64,000 nt of DNA from Apoderus coryli (lineage: Eukaryota > Arthropoda > Insecta > Coleoptera > Attelabidae), in contig OU452207.1 of the NCBI GenBank assembly GCA_911728435.2, positions 15,711,682-15,775,681 on the forward strand. The letters run 5' to 3'. The first letter of the stretch is position 1. The number at the start of each line of letters is the position of its first letter. Below the pieces are notes generated by a model. It saw nothing but the letters and a program-made list of their open reading frames with translations. It was not told the DNA's origin and did not search any database. Below, in pieces: positions 1 through 10,947 of this stretch. The position numbers were made by a program, and so were the translations under genes.

Positions 1-1920
1 AAAAATATTGAAAATAAATAGAAACATTTTTGAGTTACCCCGTACATCACCCTATGCAATAATTTCATCAACTAATCTAAAAAACTCTGAAATTTATTGC
101 TTTGCCCTTTTTATAACAGATAACGTAGGCAACACTGTCCTAATGTACGTAGTTGGTTGCTGCCCTTCAACACCTGATGTATTATAGGAGTCTAGTAGCG
201 ACGTACGTATGAATATCTACTTTCTTGACGAATGGAGAACCTGTTATAAAAACTACTAATGTATATATGATCAAGATTATAAGAAATATATAATTACCAG
301 AAAAATAAGTACCTATTATTAATATAAAATACTAAATTTAGTTAATGAAACAGATAAAGTTAGGTTTAAAACGAAAATTGTAAATCTATAATAAAATTAG
401 TCAGCTAAGTACGTACGTCATTAGTTATTTGGAAACAACCCTGACCGAGATCAATAAGATGAAATTGACCTAGTAACCTTTAGTTTAGTTTCAAACAAAT
501 CTAAATAATAATAATAATGTACCTACCTTCCTTTTTATAAACTTCATTAATAAGTACAATATAAACGACATAATAAGGTATCTCAAACAAATTCTTCCTG
601 ATAAATGGCGAACCTTAATTGTAATTGTTGGTATTTTCAGATAGAGAATAAGTAAGTAGGTACTTACTTACTTGCATTGTTTTTGTATATTTCTGTATTT
701 ATCACTTTGGAATAACAATAATATGTTGTTTGTATTTGTTACTTACGGTTGTGATGTGGTAGGTATAATGTTTTAATTTTAAGAATGTTAGCCTGTTTGT
801 TTTGATCATAATATAGTAGGTAGCTAACAACAACGAATGTACTACATTTTAGGTATAGACGGCATGATATACCTATTTGTCTGAAATATGGAATATTATG
901 TATTTGTATTAAATTACTTACTGTGCAAGTGTTTTTTGCTATATTTACTACTGTTGTTTACTCATTTCGATAATTTGTGTTTATTGTTGTTGTTCTTTGC
1001 GGAAGTTTATGATGAGTGGCCATTTGCAAAATTGGAGTGACTGGTCACGGAATTAGTCGAGTCGAAAACGATGTGCGCCATTGTTGCCATATTGGGCCAC
1101 ATTCTACAAAATCACTCTCTGGGATAATTAGATTTGGAATTAAAGCAGTTGTTAAAAAATTAGATAAGCCTTCACTGTTCATGGCAGTATTTTATAGGTT
1201 ATGTATGTATGTATTATTTTCAATTACAATGGATGAAAGAATTTGAATGCGTTTGTTTGTGAAAAGGATAGGCATCATAGCCAAATGAAACATAATGTTC
1301 ATTTCCTGTGTGGTGGTCGTTAGTGTCGCCTCTATATTGAAGGCAAAAATGGGTGTCATCGGTATGATTTTATGTGGTTTTTCGCACATTTTGTAAGTAA
1401 TATTGCAAATGCTGCGTATATCAGTGTCTTTTAAATTTTGTTCTTTATATTTAACATGTGTTTTTAAAGAGTGTCATTGTATATTTATTTGGAAAAATGT
1501 AAAAGAACGTTATGTGTGACAGCTGAACTAAATTAGATTTGTCAATTTTAAGGAATATACCAGTCGCATTTAAGGTTTGATAGATTAATAAAAATGAACG
1601 AAAAACGCAATAATTGAAAATATAGGATATGGAAAAGGCACAGTGGCGTACCAAATATGCTTGTACGTAACTTTAAAATTGTTTTTGTACCTAAACACAG
1701 CACCAAAACAGGTATTTATTTCAAAGTAATAGCAGTACTTTATAGGGCTTTTTTCTTGAATTTCCTCGTAGAAAATCGTATTCACCTCCTTGTCACGCTA
1801 AAATATCGTTTCTGCACAGGTAAATAAATGAATAAAATACATAATTTTAATGCATTGAATCAGCTTTGATATATAGCCTATCGGGTGATGCAAAAAATAA
1901 AGTTGCCATATAGGAAACAC
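1..1920. other. AT-rich spacer, no gene recognised
   Basis: Only short ORFs of 60-76 codons without recognisable motifs occur on either strand here. The stretch holds many short A/T runs and GTAGGTAC-type words that are common in insect intergenic DNA. I see no transposon protein, RNA gene or tandem array in it. The right end, at about 1881, has a GGGTGATGCAAAAAA motif like the one at about 5993, probably the end of a repeat. Confidence 0.6.
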
Positions 1921-1924
1921 TGTT

Positions 1925-1943
1925 GGAACGCCTCCGGCGTTCC
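1925..1943. repeat. Perfect GC-rich hairpin
   Basis: GGAACGCC-TCC-GGCGTTCC is a perfect 8-bp stem with a 3-nt loop in an otherwise AT-rich region. A second small hairpin, GCACA...TGTGC, follows at 1957-1972. Both lie just upstream of the 40-bp inverted repeat copy at 1989-2028. A comparable hairpin (AAATCCC-GAA-GGGATTT, 6789-6805) lies next to the other copy. Confidence 0.6.
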
Positions 1944-1988
1944 TTTGCGTTTATTCGCACACAACTTTGTGCTTTTTTTCCTCATTTT

Positions 1989-2028
1989 CGACAAAGACGG
2001 ACTGTACGCTCGTTATTATATGTAATAA
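1989..2028 (+). repeat. Left copy of a 40-bp inverted repeat
   Basis: The sequence starting CGACAAAGACGGACTGTACG recurs in reverse complement at 6807-6846 with two mismatches. The pair brackets the pogo-like transposase, the AACGTT block and part of the repeat array. The two copies could be ends of one composite element of about 4.9 kb, or two oppositely oriented copies of an unrelated short repeat. The outer flanks of the two copies are not alike, which argues for the second reading. Confidence 0.5.
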
Positions 2029-2500
2029 ACGTTTTGAATTTTCCCATATTAAGCAATAATAATTTTTATGGGTTATTTTACACGTTACCTTAACTGTAAT
2101 TTTAGAATTATTATAAAATACTTAAAAAACGTCACTTTAACGTTTTCATTGTCGCCTCTAAAAATCATGCGCTTCTAATGAACATTTTCTAACGTTATTT
2201 TAGCTATAAATATCGGTTTATTATAAATTACATAATGAACGTTTTATAAACATTTTTAAGTTTTGACAATGTTTGACACGCGTTTAAAAAACACCTAAAA
2301 CAAACGTTTTTATTTTATGGTTTATTTATAATACATATACAACGTTACTTAAACATAATAAATGTACGTAGTTGTGTTTAGATAATAACAACACGTGTCT
2401 ATAACGTTTAAATTGAACGGTGTAAAATTAAACTTAAAATAAACCCTCACTTTTCTAACGTAAGACCAATTATCAACGATTGACACGTTAAATCAACGTT
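2028..2500. repeat. AACGTT-rich block
   Basis: The palindromic hexamer AACGTT occurs eight times in about 470 bp (near 2028, 2139, 2191, 2238, 2302, 2341, 2403 and 2495). Several further ACGT-centred words (CACGTTA, CACGTG, TACGTA) lie between them. With roughly 70% AT, under one occurrence would be expected. Two more copies lie right of the transposase (near 5682 and 5763). This could be a subterminal transposase-binding array of the neighbouring pogo-like element, but that is inference. Confidence 0.5.
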
Positions 2501-2679
2501 TAATTTACGTATATGTGTTTACTGGGATACTTCTGCATTCAGGCGACGATTTGTAGTTTTCTTTTTTCTAAAAAAATTAGCTATTACAAAGTCTCCGTTA
2601 TGGATTTTATGAAAATCGGTTTCGTCTGTTGTAGAAACATTCTCTTCACAGATGATATGGTTTAGTCAACTTAACTCGG

Positions 2680-4328
2680 TTATTCTGTCCTCACTTTGAT
2701 CACTTTTCCAAGATTCAAGATGGCTTTCTTCTGAGTCACTTGTATCGGCGGCCCTGTCATTCTTTTTTTTGAAAGCTTGTGTATGGGCCCAGTTTTGATA
2801 TCCATTTTCTCAAATTCTAAAACATCTTTGTTTGTTATAACTTCTGCCCCCAAACAAACACGTTTTCGGGGTTGCTTTGAAGGAAATTGGTTGCGTTTTA
2901 ACGATTTTAACAAGAGTTCACCAAATCTGACTACATTTTAAGGAAAATTGTCACTACTGTCATAGACTTTTGTACGATTTCACTTTCATCTGGAATATTT
3001 TCATCTTGTCCTTTCATGGAAGGAGCCAAAGAAGCGGAATCATCGGCTTGAATTTGTTGAGACATTGGAGATATAGGGTTATAGGGTCGCCCTACAATGT
3101 GAGGATGTTGATGGTTGGTCACTGACACTTTGCATTCGTAAAGTTTTCCATTTTTTTAATGCAGTCGGATCATAAATTTCTAGAGGGATTACATTCCTGT
3201 TTACTGGACAAATACCGGCTTTATTAAAACCATTTACTAATATTTCAGGTTTAGTTTCATTCCATATCTCGCCGATGAGGTTGGAAAAAATACTCTTGAA
3301 AATTTTAATTCATACATTTTTGCATTGCCACTCTACTAACTTAGCGTCCCATCGACTTTTTAATGATTTAAATACACTTAAATCTAGAAGCTGCAACAGA
3401 TGACTCGTATGTGGAGGCAGTTTTAATATAGTTATGTCGTTTGCAATGCCAATTTTCACTTAAATGTGTGGCGTGCCCGTCATATATAACTAATACTGGA
3501 CGTTCAGGAGGCAATTGACTTATGAAGGTTTTTCAAAATAATTTTTGAAAACGGTAGTCTACATCCAGCCATTTGCAGTGGCTGCGTATGTAGTATTTGG
3601 GAATTCGGTTCCAGCTGATGCTACCCAATGGTCCCACACATGTTTTTCCTTAAAAATTATTAGAGGTGAAGCCTTCTTTCCACTTGCACTGCAGCACATT
3701 AAAATTGTAGTATTTTGTGTACCGGGACCACTTGTCGTACGGGTAGATGGAAGTCTTCTATGCCCAACAATTTTGGTCTCGGACGGGTCGGAGCAAAAAC
3801 TGCTCTCGTCCATGTTCCAAATCTGACAAGGTCTGTTTTCCAAACCAAGCTCATTTACTGTTTTTTCTAATAAGTCGAAGTATTCATTATTCAAAAATGG
3901 ATCCATGTTCTTCGTTCTAGCAAATTCAAAACTTTGCGGTGTTTTAATAGAGAGATTGTGTCGACGTTTAAAGTTTAAAAAGCAGCGTCCATTTTTAAAT
4001 TGGGTTTTAATCTAATTTATTTTAACGTATTCGCCTACCAACTCTAATATATTTTTCCTGGATAACCCTAATCCCCATTTTTCCAAGTCAGCCAATGACT
4101 TTTCTTGTTCATAACTAAGGTCTGTTCGCCGGCCGTATGTACTGCTCTTTTGGCCCCTTCGACATTTAACGTGATCTCTAATTGTATTTATAGGAATTTT
4201 TTATATACGGCGCTAGCTCCATATGCTGTCATAATACAATTTACAATCACGTATTTAACAGCCAACTTTAAGGTTTCAGCAGAATATCCAGCCCCTCGTT
4301 TACTTTTACGGATATATTTTCGCACCAT
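2680..4328 (-). pseudogene. pogo/Tigger-like DDE transposase, decayed
   Basis: This minus-strand relic once encoded a DNA transposase of the pogo/Tigger branch of Tc1/mariner. The start at 4328 opens a basic segment followed by a psq/CENP-B-type helix-turn-helix region (ending near 4020). The DDE_1 domain follows at 3906-3320, with the first catalytic aspartate in WNMDESSF and the second in YDGHATH, and then the family-typical PPHTSHLLQ/LDLSVFKSLKSRWD segment. The C-terminal tail runs to the stop at 2680. At least five stops or frameshifts break it (for example near 4200, 4015, 3555, 3480 and 3130), so it is inactive. It is flanked by the AACGTT block on its 3' side. No terminal inverted repeats with TA duplications could be assigned with confidence. 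Confidence 0.8.
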
Positions 4329-4334
4329 GTTATG

Positions 4335-5985
4335 ATTAAAAAACAAATACCAACTCGAGTATCAATTTCAAATGCGCATTAAAATTCAGGAACGTGTTAC
4401 TCACACAACGGAAAACAGAAATGGCTGGTAGTTGTTGGGTTAAGTTGGCCATATTCGTTAGAGACAGTCTTCATAGATGGCCGTACCAATCGCTACGAAA
4501 TTTGAATAAAAGTTGAACATACTGCACTTGCCCAAAAATGCTCTTACCCCACCTGACCTTATTTAATAAAATTAATTGTGATTTACCACAATTGGAGCAA
4601 CTGCCTTCAAGAAAAGTTACTTTGTGTGTGGAGGAAGCCACCGTTATTCCCTCACATCACATCTGTTATATGTCTATTTATAGTAATGAACACTTGAAAG
4701 GGGTAAACCGTATAATACGGTAATTGGACGTTCTATTTTATTAAAGCTATTTATTATATTACTGTTAGATCTTCTGAAAGAAAACGTTTAAACCCTAAGT
4801 AGTGTGTTCGTATTTTACTTAATTATAGTAATAATTTATCCTTTATTTATTCTGTCCACCTTTTTGTTAGTGGTGTATATGTATGTGAGATTAGAGTCGA
4901 ACAATGTGTGCCCCAAAATATTTTACATCTGATCTGAGTTGTAACCTATGTATAAGATGACGTCTTTTGGTACCGATTCAGTTCTTTCATTACTGTTTTT
5001 GTTACAAAAATTCCAAGTAGTAGGTATATTAAAAACTTTCAATGAAACTAAATATAGATATGTGATTTTGTACCGTTATTAAACAAGTAGCCATATACCT
5101 ATAATAGGTATCCATTATAAATAGAAGTAAGGAATAAAAAACTACCTATAGTAAAATTAAACTGCTACTGATTTATCTTATACCTAGAAAATCACGTACC
5201 TATAACTACGCTTACTTGCTCAATGTTTTTATTTCAAAATACACAATAATTAAAATTCCTTAAACTACAAATACAACACAGTTTTGTGTTAGGTGCATAG
5301 GTAATTTAACTATATTAATAAACTAAATTTGGGCTACGGGCGACTTTATCACACACATTTTAAAAACATTGGTATATTAATAGGTATAACCTACACACAC
5401 TGAAAATATTATAATAAACTAATATTTTGAATAATTGTTTGATTTCTTTAGATTTCGAATCAAGATTTTTTCAATTTCATAATTTCTAAACACCAAATCA
5501 TGATTTTGTTTATGTCGCCTCAGCAGAGCTTCGTTGTTGGTCACACAAAATTTTAAACACAAAATTTTAAACAACGGCTGTATATCCACATTTTGAACCC
5601 CTATTTTGTTGATGGTGTCAGTTTGGTGGTCGGAATTATGACGTGAACTAGAAGTGTCAACCAAACAAAAATAAGTGACACCAACGTTAGAAAAAAATTC
5701 TGCCAAATTATGACAAACCAACGAACATGATAGACAGATAGTCCTAAACGTCCGCCGCTATTAACGTTAATTTAACACCAACAAATAGATGTGGTAGGTT
5801 TATAAAATGATGATAATCATATTATAGGCAGCCATTTTTAGGTTAGCAGATTTAAAATACCTAACTAATGTATTTATAGTAGGTATTTTAGTATAAAATT
5901 TTATAAGGTTATTGAATTTGACAAGTGGATTTATTATTTAAATTAGGTATGTATCAGATTATAACAAAATTAATTAATAAGCGCA
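4335..5985. other. Non-coding stretch right of the pogo relic
   Basis: No convincing gene is present. Two AACGTT words occur near 5682 and 5763, matching the cluster on the other side of the transposase. The segment 5415-5465 already resembles the repeat unit that becomes tandem at 6.9 kb. The rest is AT-rich with no recognisable domain. Confidence 0.4.
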
Positions 5986-6540
5986 TATACAGGGTGATGC
6001 AAAAAAAAAACATTAATTAGCCAACATTTTACAAATTTTCCAGATTGTAATCAAATAAATTTTAAATGTTTAGAAATTTTTAGCATACACTTAAATTTAT
6101 ATACGGGGTGAGTCAAAAATGTATTTCATCACTTTGTTAAGGACAAAAAAGTAATATTTTGAATAATTTTTTGATTTCTTTAGATTTCAAATCAAGATTT
6201 TTTTGAAAGCTAAACTATAACCTCCTAGAGGTTATCTACGGGGTAACTCAAAAGTGTTTATGAATGTTATTTATTATTTAAGACTTTTAGAAAACTTTAT
6301 CAGCGATAGGTGACTTTTTACTTTCTTTAAAAGAGAAACTTTTAGCATAGGCTTTAAATTTATATACGGGGTGAGTCAAAAATGTATTTCATTATTTTGG
6401 ACAAAAAAGTAATATTTTGAATAATTTTTTGATTTCTTTGGGTTTCAATTCAAGATTTCTTTGAAAGTTAAACTATAATCTCCTACGGGTTATCTACGGG
6501 GTAACTCAAAAATGTTTCTATTTATTTTCAATAATAGAAA
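5986..6540. repeat. Diverged repeat units (GGGTGAGTCAAAAATGTATTT type)
   Basis: Imperfect copies of the later 131-bp unit occur here, each holding a TA(T)ACGGGGTGAGTCAAAAATG-like block and a GATTTCTTTAGATTTCAAAT-like block. The units are interrupted and diverged compared with the array at 6893-7277. The GGGTGA...CAAAAA words resemble ends of small insect DNA elements, but no clear terminal repeats can be drawn. Confidence 0.5.
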
Positions 6541-6564
6541 CATTTTCAAATTTTCAGCTCTGGC

Positions 6565-6745
6565 AATACTTTTTTTTTAATTTTTTTTTTGAATTTTTTT
6601 TTTGGTTTTTTTTTTTGAAAATTTCTTTTTTTTGAAATTTTTTTTTTTATTTTTTTTTTATGAATTTTTTTTTTAATAATAGAAACATTTTTTTTCCTTG
6701 AAATTTTTTTTCTTGATTTTTTTTTTTCATTTTTTTTATAACCCT
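6565..6745. repeat. T-rich low-complexity tract
   Basis: Runs of 7-10 T separated by GAA, AAA or TG form a low-complexity block. Read on the minus strand it gives a lysine-rich ORF that is an artefact of the composition, not a gene. Confidence 0.8.
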
Positions 6746-6806
6746 CAATGACTTTTTTCATAGATAAAACTACCACACAACGACTGGGAAATCCCGAAGG
6801 GATTTC

Positions 6807-6846
6807 TTGTTACATATAATAACGAGCGTACAGTCTGTCTTTGTCG
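6807..6846 (-). repeat. Right copy of the 40-bp inverted repeat
   Basis: Reverse complement of 1989-2028 with two mismatches. A perfect 7-bp-stem hairpin (6789-6805) adjoins it on the left, whereas the hairpin near the other copy lies on the opposite side of the shared sequence. Confidence 0.5.
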
Positions 6847-6892
6847 AAAAACGTGATAAAAAGGGGCCAGTTAAAGCCACTAAGGCCCCAGT

Positions 6893-7277
6893 TAATAATT
6901 GTTTGATTTCTTTAGATTTCAAATCAAGATTTTTTTGAAAGTTAAACTATAAGCTCAAATTTATATACAGGGTGAATCAAAAATGTATTTCTTTATTTTG
7001 TTAAGGTCAAATAGTAATATTTTGAATAATTGTTTGATTTCTTTAGATTTCAAATCAAGATTTTTTTGAAAGTTAAACTATAAGCTCAAATTTATATACA
7101 GGGTGAATCAAAAATGTATTTCTTTATTTTGTTAAGGTCAAATAGTAATATTTTGAATAATTGTTTGATTTCTTTAGATTTCAAATCAAGATTTTTTTGA
7201 AAGTTAAACTATAAGCTCAAATTTATATACAGGGTGAATCAAAAATGTATTTCTTTATTTTGTTAAGGTCAAATAGT
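6893..7277. repeat. 131-bp tandem repeat, about three units
   Basis: The block containing GTTTGATTTCTTTAGATTTC recurs at about 6901, 7032 and 7163, a period of 131 bp. The units are nearly identical, so the array is young compared with the diverged copies at 5990-6500. It abuts the broken 3' end of Copia-1 in the middle of its RNase H/RT region, so array growth or a rearrangement removed the end of that element. Confidence 0.85.
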
Positions 7278-8697
7278 CAAATAGCAGGTCGTGTGGTAGT
7301 TGTAAGATACATTAAACTTCCAATTAATTCTCTAAGTGGCACATTAATTATTTCTTCTACAATATTAAACCCTGTTTCCATTGGTGTTGATACTGTTTTA
7401 CATGTATTCACATTAAATTTCTCTAAAATTTTATATGTCATAATTGTTTGTGATAGCTTTAATGATGTTTTGGTTCTTGTAGTATTGATGCCTAGAAAAT
7501 TATTAATCTCTCCTAATTCTTTTGCTTCAAATTCATCTGTTAAGCACTTAATTACTTCTGCAAAATTTTCTTTGAACCAAGTTACCAAAATATCATCTAC
7601 ATAAATAATCATAAAAACATTCGAATTATAATAAAAACAACAGTCATAATTAGATCTTTTAAAATTATTTTTTAAAACAAAATTATTAAAATGTTCGTTC
7701 CAAACTTTAGGTGATTCTTTTAAATTGTAAAGCGCGCGATTTAATTTTAAAACAGGACTTTTAACTTTTAACCCTTCAGGTGGATAAATATAATCATCAT
7801 TTTCAAGAAATTATTTAAGAATGCTGTTGGAATATCTAACTGTTTAATAGACCAATTCATTTGAAATGCATGATTTCAAAATAATTGACATCCGTGCTAC
7901 CGGAGCATAAACTGGGTCAAACGAATTCTCCTCCTTAAGTTGAAAACCTTTTGCAACTAATCTGGCCTTCTTGGTTCCATCTTCTTCTGTTCTAAATACC
8001 CACTTTGTTTGAATCGCCTTCTTTTCATGCGGAAGATTAGATTCAGACCGGGTTTTTAACTTACTATGTGACTGTAATTTTTTATTAATTACATTTTTCC
8101 AATAGTCAGATTTCGAAGCTTCTTTGAATGATGTAGGATTTATATATTCTGTTAATAAACAATAAGGTGAATAAACTTCGTAATCATTTAAATATTGTGG
8201 TTGCTGTACTGTTCTTCCTGCTCGTGTTCTAATATCATTAATTTCTTCATTATCATCCTGTATATCTGTGTTATCATTTTCATCAACCGTAACTTGTATT
8301 TCATTTGGTCTGCTATTCCATGTTATTTTATTTCTTCTAAACAATATTTTATTTTTGCTTCATCAAATGTTGCATCTCTCGAATAAACAATTTCATTTTC
8401 AACAAAATTCCATAATCTATAGCCAGTTGGTGTATAACCAACCATTATGGAATGTTCAGCACATGGTTGCAATTTATTTTGTTTAGGAATAACTACTCGC
8501 CAAGCTTGAATGCCAAAAATTCTCAATTTATGTAAATCATTCATCCCGTACCACCTTTTTGCTGGAGATATGCCTCTGTTTGCTTTTGTAGGAGTTCGAT
8601 TTAATTCATATGCCGAACACTGATTTGCTTCACCCAGAGTTCTTTCGGTAAATTGGTTTCAGCAAATTTTCTCTAACTTCGTCCATTAAAGTTCTGT
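7278..8697 (-). pseudogene. Copia-1 reverse transcriptase and integrase C-terminus, truncated
   Basis: Minus-strand continuation of a Ty1/copia polyprotein. The integrase C-terminal part (segment with RIFGIQAWRVVIP and YSRDATFDEAKIKY, 8697-8320) leads into the RT domain. RT motifs include KAIQTKWVFR, ARLVAKGFQ and the catalytic MIIYVDDILV near 7600, followed by FLGI and the QTIMTYKILEKFNV segment. The frame breaks near 7844-7613 and near 8344. The protein stops abruptly at 7278, where the 131-bp array begins, so RNase H and the 3' LTR are missing. The upstream half continues at 8698-9481, and the gag-protease half lies beyond a 6-kb nested insertion at 15490-16306. Confidence 0.85.
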
Positions 8698-9481
8698 TCA
8701 TTCTTTCTGAGACACCATTTTGTTGTGGCGAGTATGACTTGTATATTTAATTTCTATACCCTTATTCCTGCAATAATTTTTAAAATAATATGAAGTAAAT
8801 TCACCACCATTGTCACAACGTATCCTTTTTGTTTTCTTTCCGTGCTTAGTTTTAATAAATTTATTAAAATCTATAATATTTTCAGCTGCTTCATTTTTAT
8901 TTTTTAATAATTTAACAATAACAAAATGTGAAAAATCATCAATTAAAACTTGAAAATATTTATGCCCTTCAAAAGTTTCAGGAGTAATCGGACCTGAAAT
9001 GTCTGTGTGAATTAACTCTCCAATTTCTTTCGATTCTTTCCTTGTTGAATAAAATGGAGTTCTTACAGCTTTTCCTTCAATACATTTATGACATTTTTCA
9101 TTATTAGAAGGCCTACCTAATATTTTTAATCCTTGCCTATTTAAATGTCCTAATCTCCGATGCCATATATCATTATTTTCGCTAATATTATAATTAAAAT
9201 TATCATTTACAGGATTAATATTTAAAATAACAAAATTATTAAATCTTTCACAATTAAGTTTAAAATCGTTACCGATTAATGAGACTTCATCTTTTTGAAA
9301 AATTACTTTAATATTTTTATTTATTAATTGAGCAACTGAAATTAAATTATGTTTCATTCCTTCTACAATTAAGGCTGATATTGACAAATTTCTTCCCTGA
9401 CATTTACCGTTGAAAATTCCTTTTTTCTTAGCCTTAGCCATTAGCTACCTTAATTAATATTTCTCTATCTAACGTTTCTAT
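8698..9481 (-). pseudogene. Copia-1 protease tail, GAG-pre-integrase and integrase
   Basis: The ORF carries the end of the Copia protease (HNLISVAQL), then the GAG-pre-integrase domain (IWHRRLGHLNRQGL, KCHKCIEGK) with its HHCC zinc-binding residues. The integrase core follows, with HTDISGPI, LIDDFSHF and RCDNGGEF. The order protease, integrase, RT is diagnostic of Copia. An in-frame stop lies just upstream of the MAKAKKKG segment, near 9440. At 9471-9481 the frame is cut by the PLE-B insertion; the 11-bp word TTTCTATATCT at the junction is repeated at the far junction (about 15489), as expected of a target duplication. Confidence 0.85.
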
Positions 9482-9592
9482 ATCTTTTTTTTTTTGTAAA
9501 ATAATCCATTTCTTACGAGGAGTGTAGATGATATGAATAAAACTCGTCTACTCCACAAAATTACGCATATAATTCAAATACTAACAGCAATC

Positions 9593-9633
9593 ACCATACA
9601 TGTTTCGAGGTCATCAACCTCATCATCAGTGGT
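9593..9633 (-). ncRNA. Hammerhead ribozyme motif in PLE-B
   Basis: Read on the minus strand: ACCA, CUGAUGA, stem II GAGG/CCUC, GAA, stem III A-C...G-U with a 2-nt loop, cleavage triplet GUA, then UGGU closing stem I with ACCA. All invariant core positions are present and stem I is 4 bp. It is a type I layout with a minimal stem III, the form known from Penelope-like elements. Activity is not shown. Confidence 0.75.
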
Positions 9634-10496
9634 TTTATTACAGTTTACAAACTATACAAATCGGACATTAATTGGCTGAGCAATTATAAATTAATACGTC
9701 TGAAAGGAATACGAAAATATTTTGGATGAATATAACTTCGAGCATAAAAAGAAGAGTTACTTACCACATTGTGGAAAAAATAATTTTAATTTTATGGATA
9801 CAAATCAAATATAAATCTCATGTTAGAAACACAAGATCATGTTTACATGTGTTTTTTTTCTTTTTCTTTTTCGCATAATATGCGATATTTTCAACTGATT
9901 ACTTAAGAATTACGACAATTATTTTATTTTGCTTGAGATCATTATCATGTGGTGGTTGAAATAATGATTTGCAATTTCTAATAATATTACAAGAAGTACG
10001 TCGTTTGAAGGTTGACATTGACATAGTGAAAATGAACTATAAAACCAGTCAAAAGGAACACAATATGGGCCACATCAATAGAATATAAATGAATTAACAA
10101 ACTTGATAAGTAAGTAATTTAGTAACATTAAAATACAGGTTCTATGTTGTGAGCATAAATGATTAAGTTAAATTATTATTACAATTAAAATTCAAACAAC
10201 CAAAATAAACTTTAGTAAAATCAAGCTGTATCGTCACTCACATCAAAACTGATCAATGAAATGAGAGAGAAAGAGGTCAAAGAAATGAGAAGAATATTTC
10301 TATACAGATTATAAATAATTCGTTGTCAAGTGTATCAAATGGGCGTGGTCAAGTAGGTAGTCTGATAAAACAACATGTAAATAATCTAAGTTATTAGTAA
10401 AGACTTATCTCCATACACTCGAACAACTATGAAATTGGGCAGTGAGAATAGTATTAACCAATATACAAATCAATTTTATTTTAATCTACAAAAAGA

Positions 10497-10508
10497 GGGG
10501 GGGGGGGG
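10497..10508 (+). repeat. Run of 12 G
   Basis: Homopolymer of 12 G on the plus strand, therefore a C run in the sense RNA of PLE-B. A second run of 17 G lies at 10637-10653. Confidence 0.8.
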
Positions 10509-10636
10509 AAGGTCTCGTTTTCAAATTTGGAGGAGTTTATTATGGAAATGATTATAGATTGAGAGAGAGGTTAAATTATATGAGGTGAATGAGATATTTA
10601 ATGGCAAATGAATAATGAAAAATTAGGTAATGAAAA

Positions 10637-10653
10637 GGGGGGGGGGGGGGGGG
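10637..10653 (+). repeat. Run of 17 G
   Basis: Homopolymer of 17 G in the PLE-B 3' region. Its length is likely unstable, and it could also be a sequencing or assembly weak point. Confidence 0.8.
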
Positions 10654-10779
10654 TGGAGAATTTTAAAAAGGTTTAGGATGTATTATGAAAAATTATATTT
10701 ATAGTTAAGTGTTGGGACTAAATGTTAATGACTAAACTGACAGTCGTTTTACCACTTCACCAAAACACTTCTTTTTAAA

Positions 10780-10824
10780 TCTCGACGCGCGTTTCGCTAA
10801 CAATGTTAGCATCCTCAGGAGAGA
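10780..10824 (-). ncRNA. Hammerhead ribozyme motif, PLE-A left arm
   Basis: Same sequence as the motif at 14547-14589, on the opposite strand: stem I UCUC/GAGA, core CUGAGGA, stem II GCUAAC/GUUAGC with loop AUU, GAA, short stem III ACG/CGU, cleavage after GUC. Position 7 of the core is variable in hammerheads, so CUGAGGA is acceptable. It lies about 120 bp beyond the stop codon, in the 3' flank of the ORF. Confidence 0.75.
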
Positions 10825-10947
10825 ATTAAAACTAAACTACTACTAAATATATTACAGCTTATATACTATTCAAATACCACAGATACGCGCTCTGATTGGT
10901 CGCCGCGCAACCAATGAGAGGGCGGTACATACGTCAACATATATTAA

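Larger units (their letters stand above)
9482..10730 (-). mobile_element. PLE-B 3' region with hammerhead (outer nested Penelope-like element)
   Basis: This is the downstream part of a minus-strand Penelope-like element whose coding end lies at 14671-15489. The reading frame of that part ends LTF and, after removal of the PLE-A insertion, would continue over the 12-bp word AAATGTTAATGA into a short tail and stop at about 10700. The rest is untranslated: two long G runs (10497-10508 and 10637-10653), a hammerhead motif at 9593-9633, and a terminal segment holding the GTGGAGTAGACG word also seen at 16.9, 26.3 and 48.8 kb. The left boundary is a poly(T) run at about 9490, next to the TTTCTATATCT target word. 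Confidence 0.7.

Noticed and set aside
5419..5721. 100-codon minus-strand ORF with a C-x3-C...H-x3-H pattern
   Set aside because: Its C-terminal end is made of the 131-bp repeat unit and the cysteine/histidine spacing is weak for a zinc finger; no second finger or homologous context is seen.
6546..6776. Lysine-rich minus-strand ORF
   Set aside because: It is the translation of a T-rich low-complexity tract; composition explains it fully.
7245..7604. Plus-strand 119-codon ORF
   Set aside because: It is antisense to the Copia-1 RT, which has clear motifs on the minus strand.
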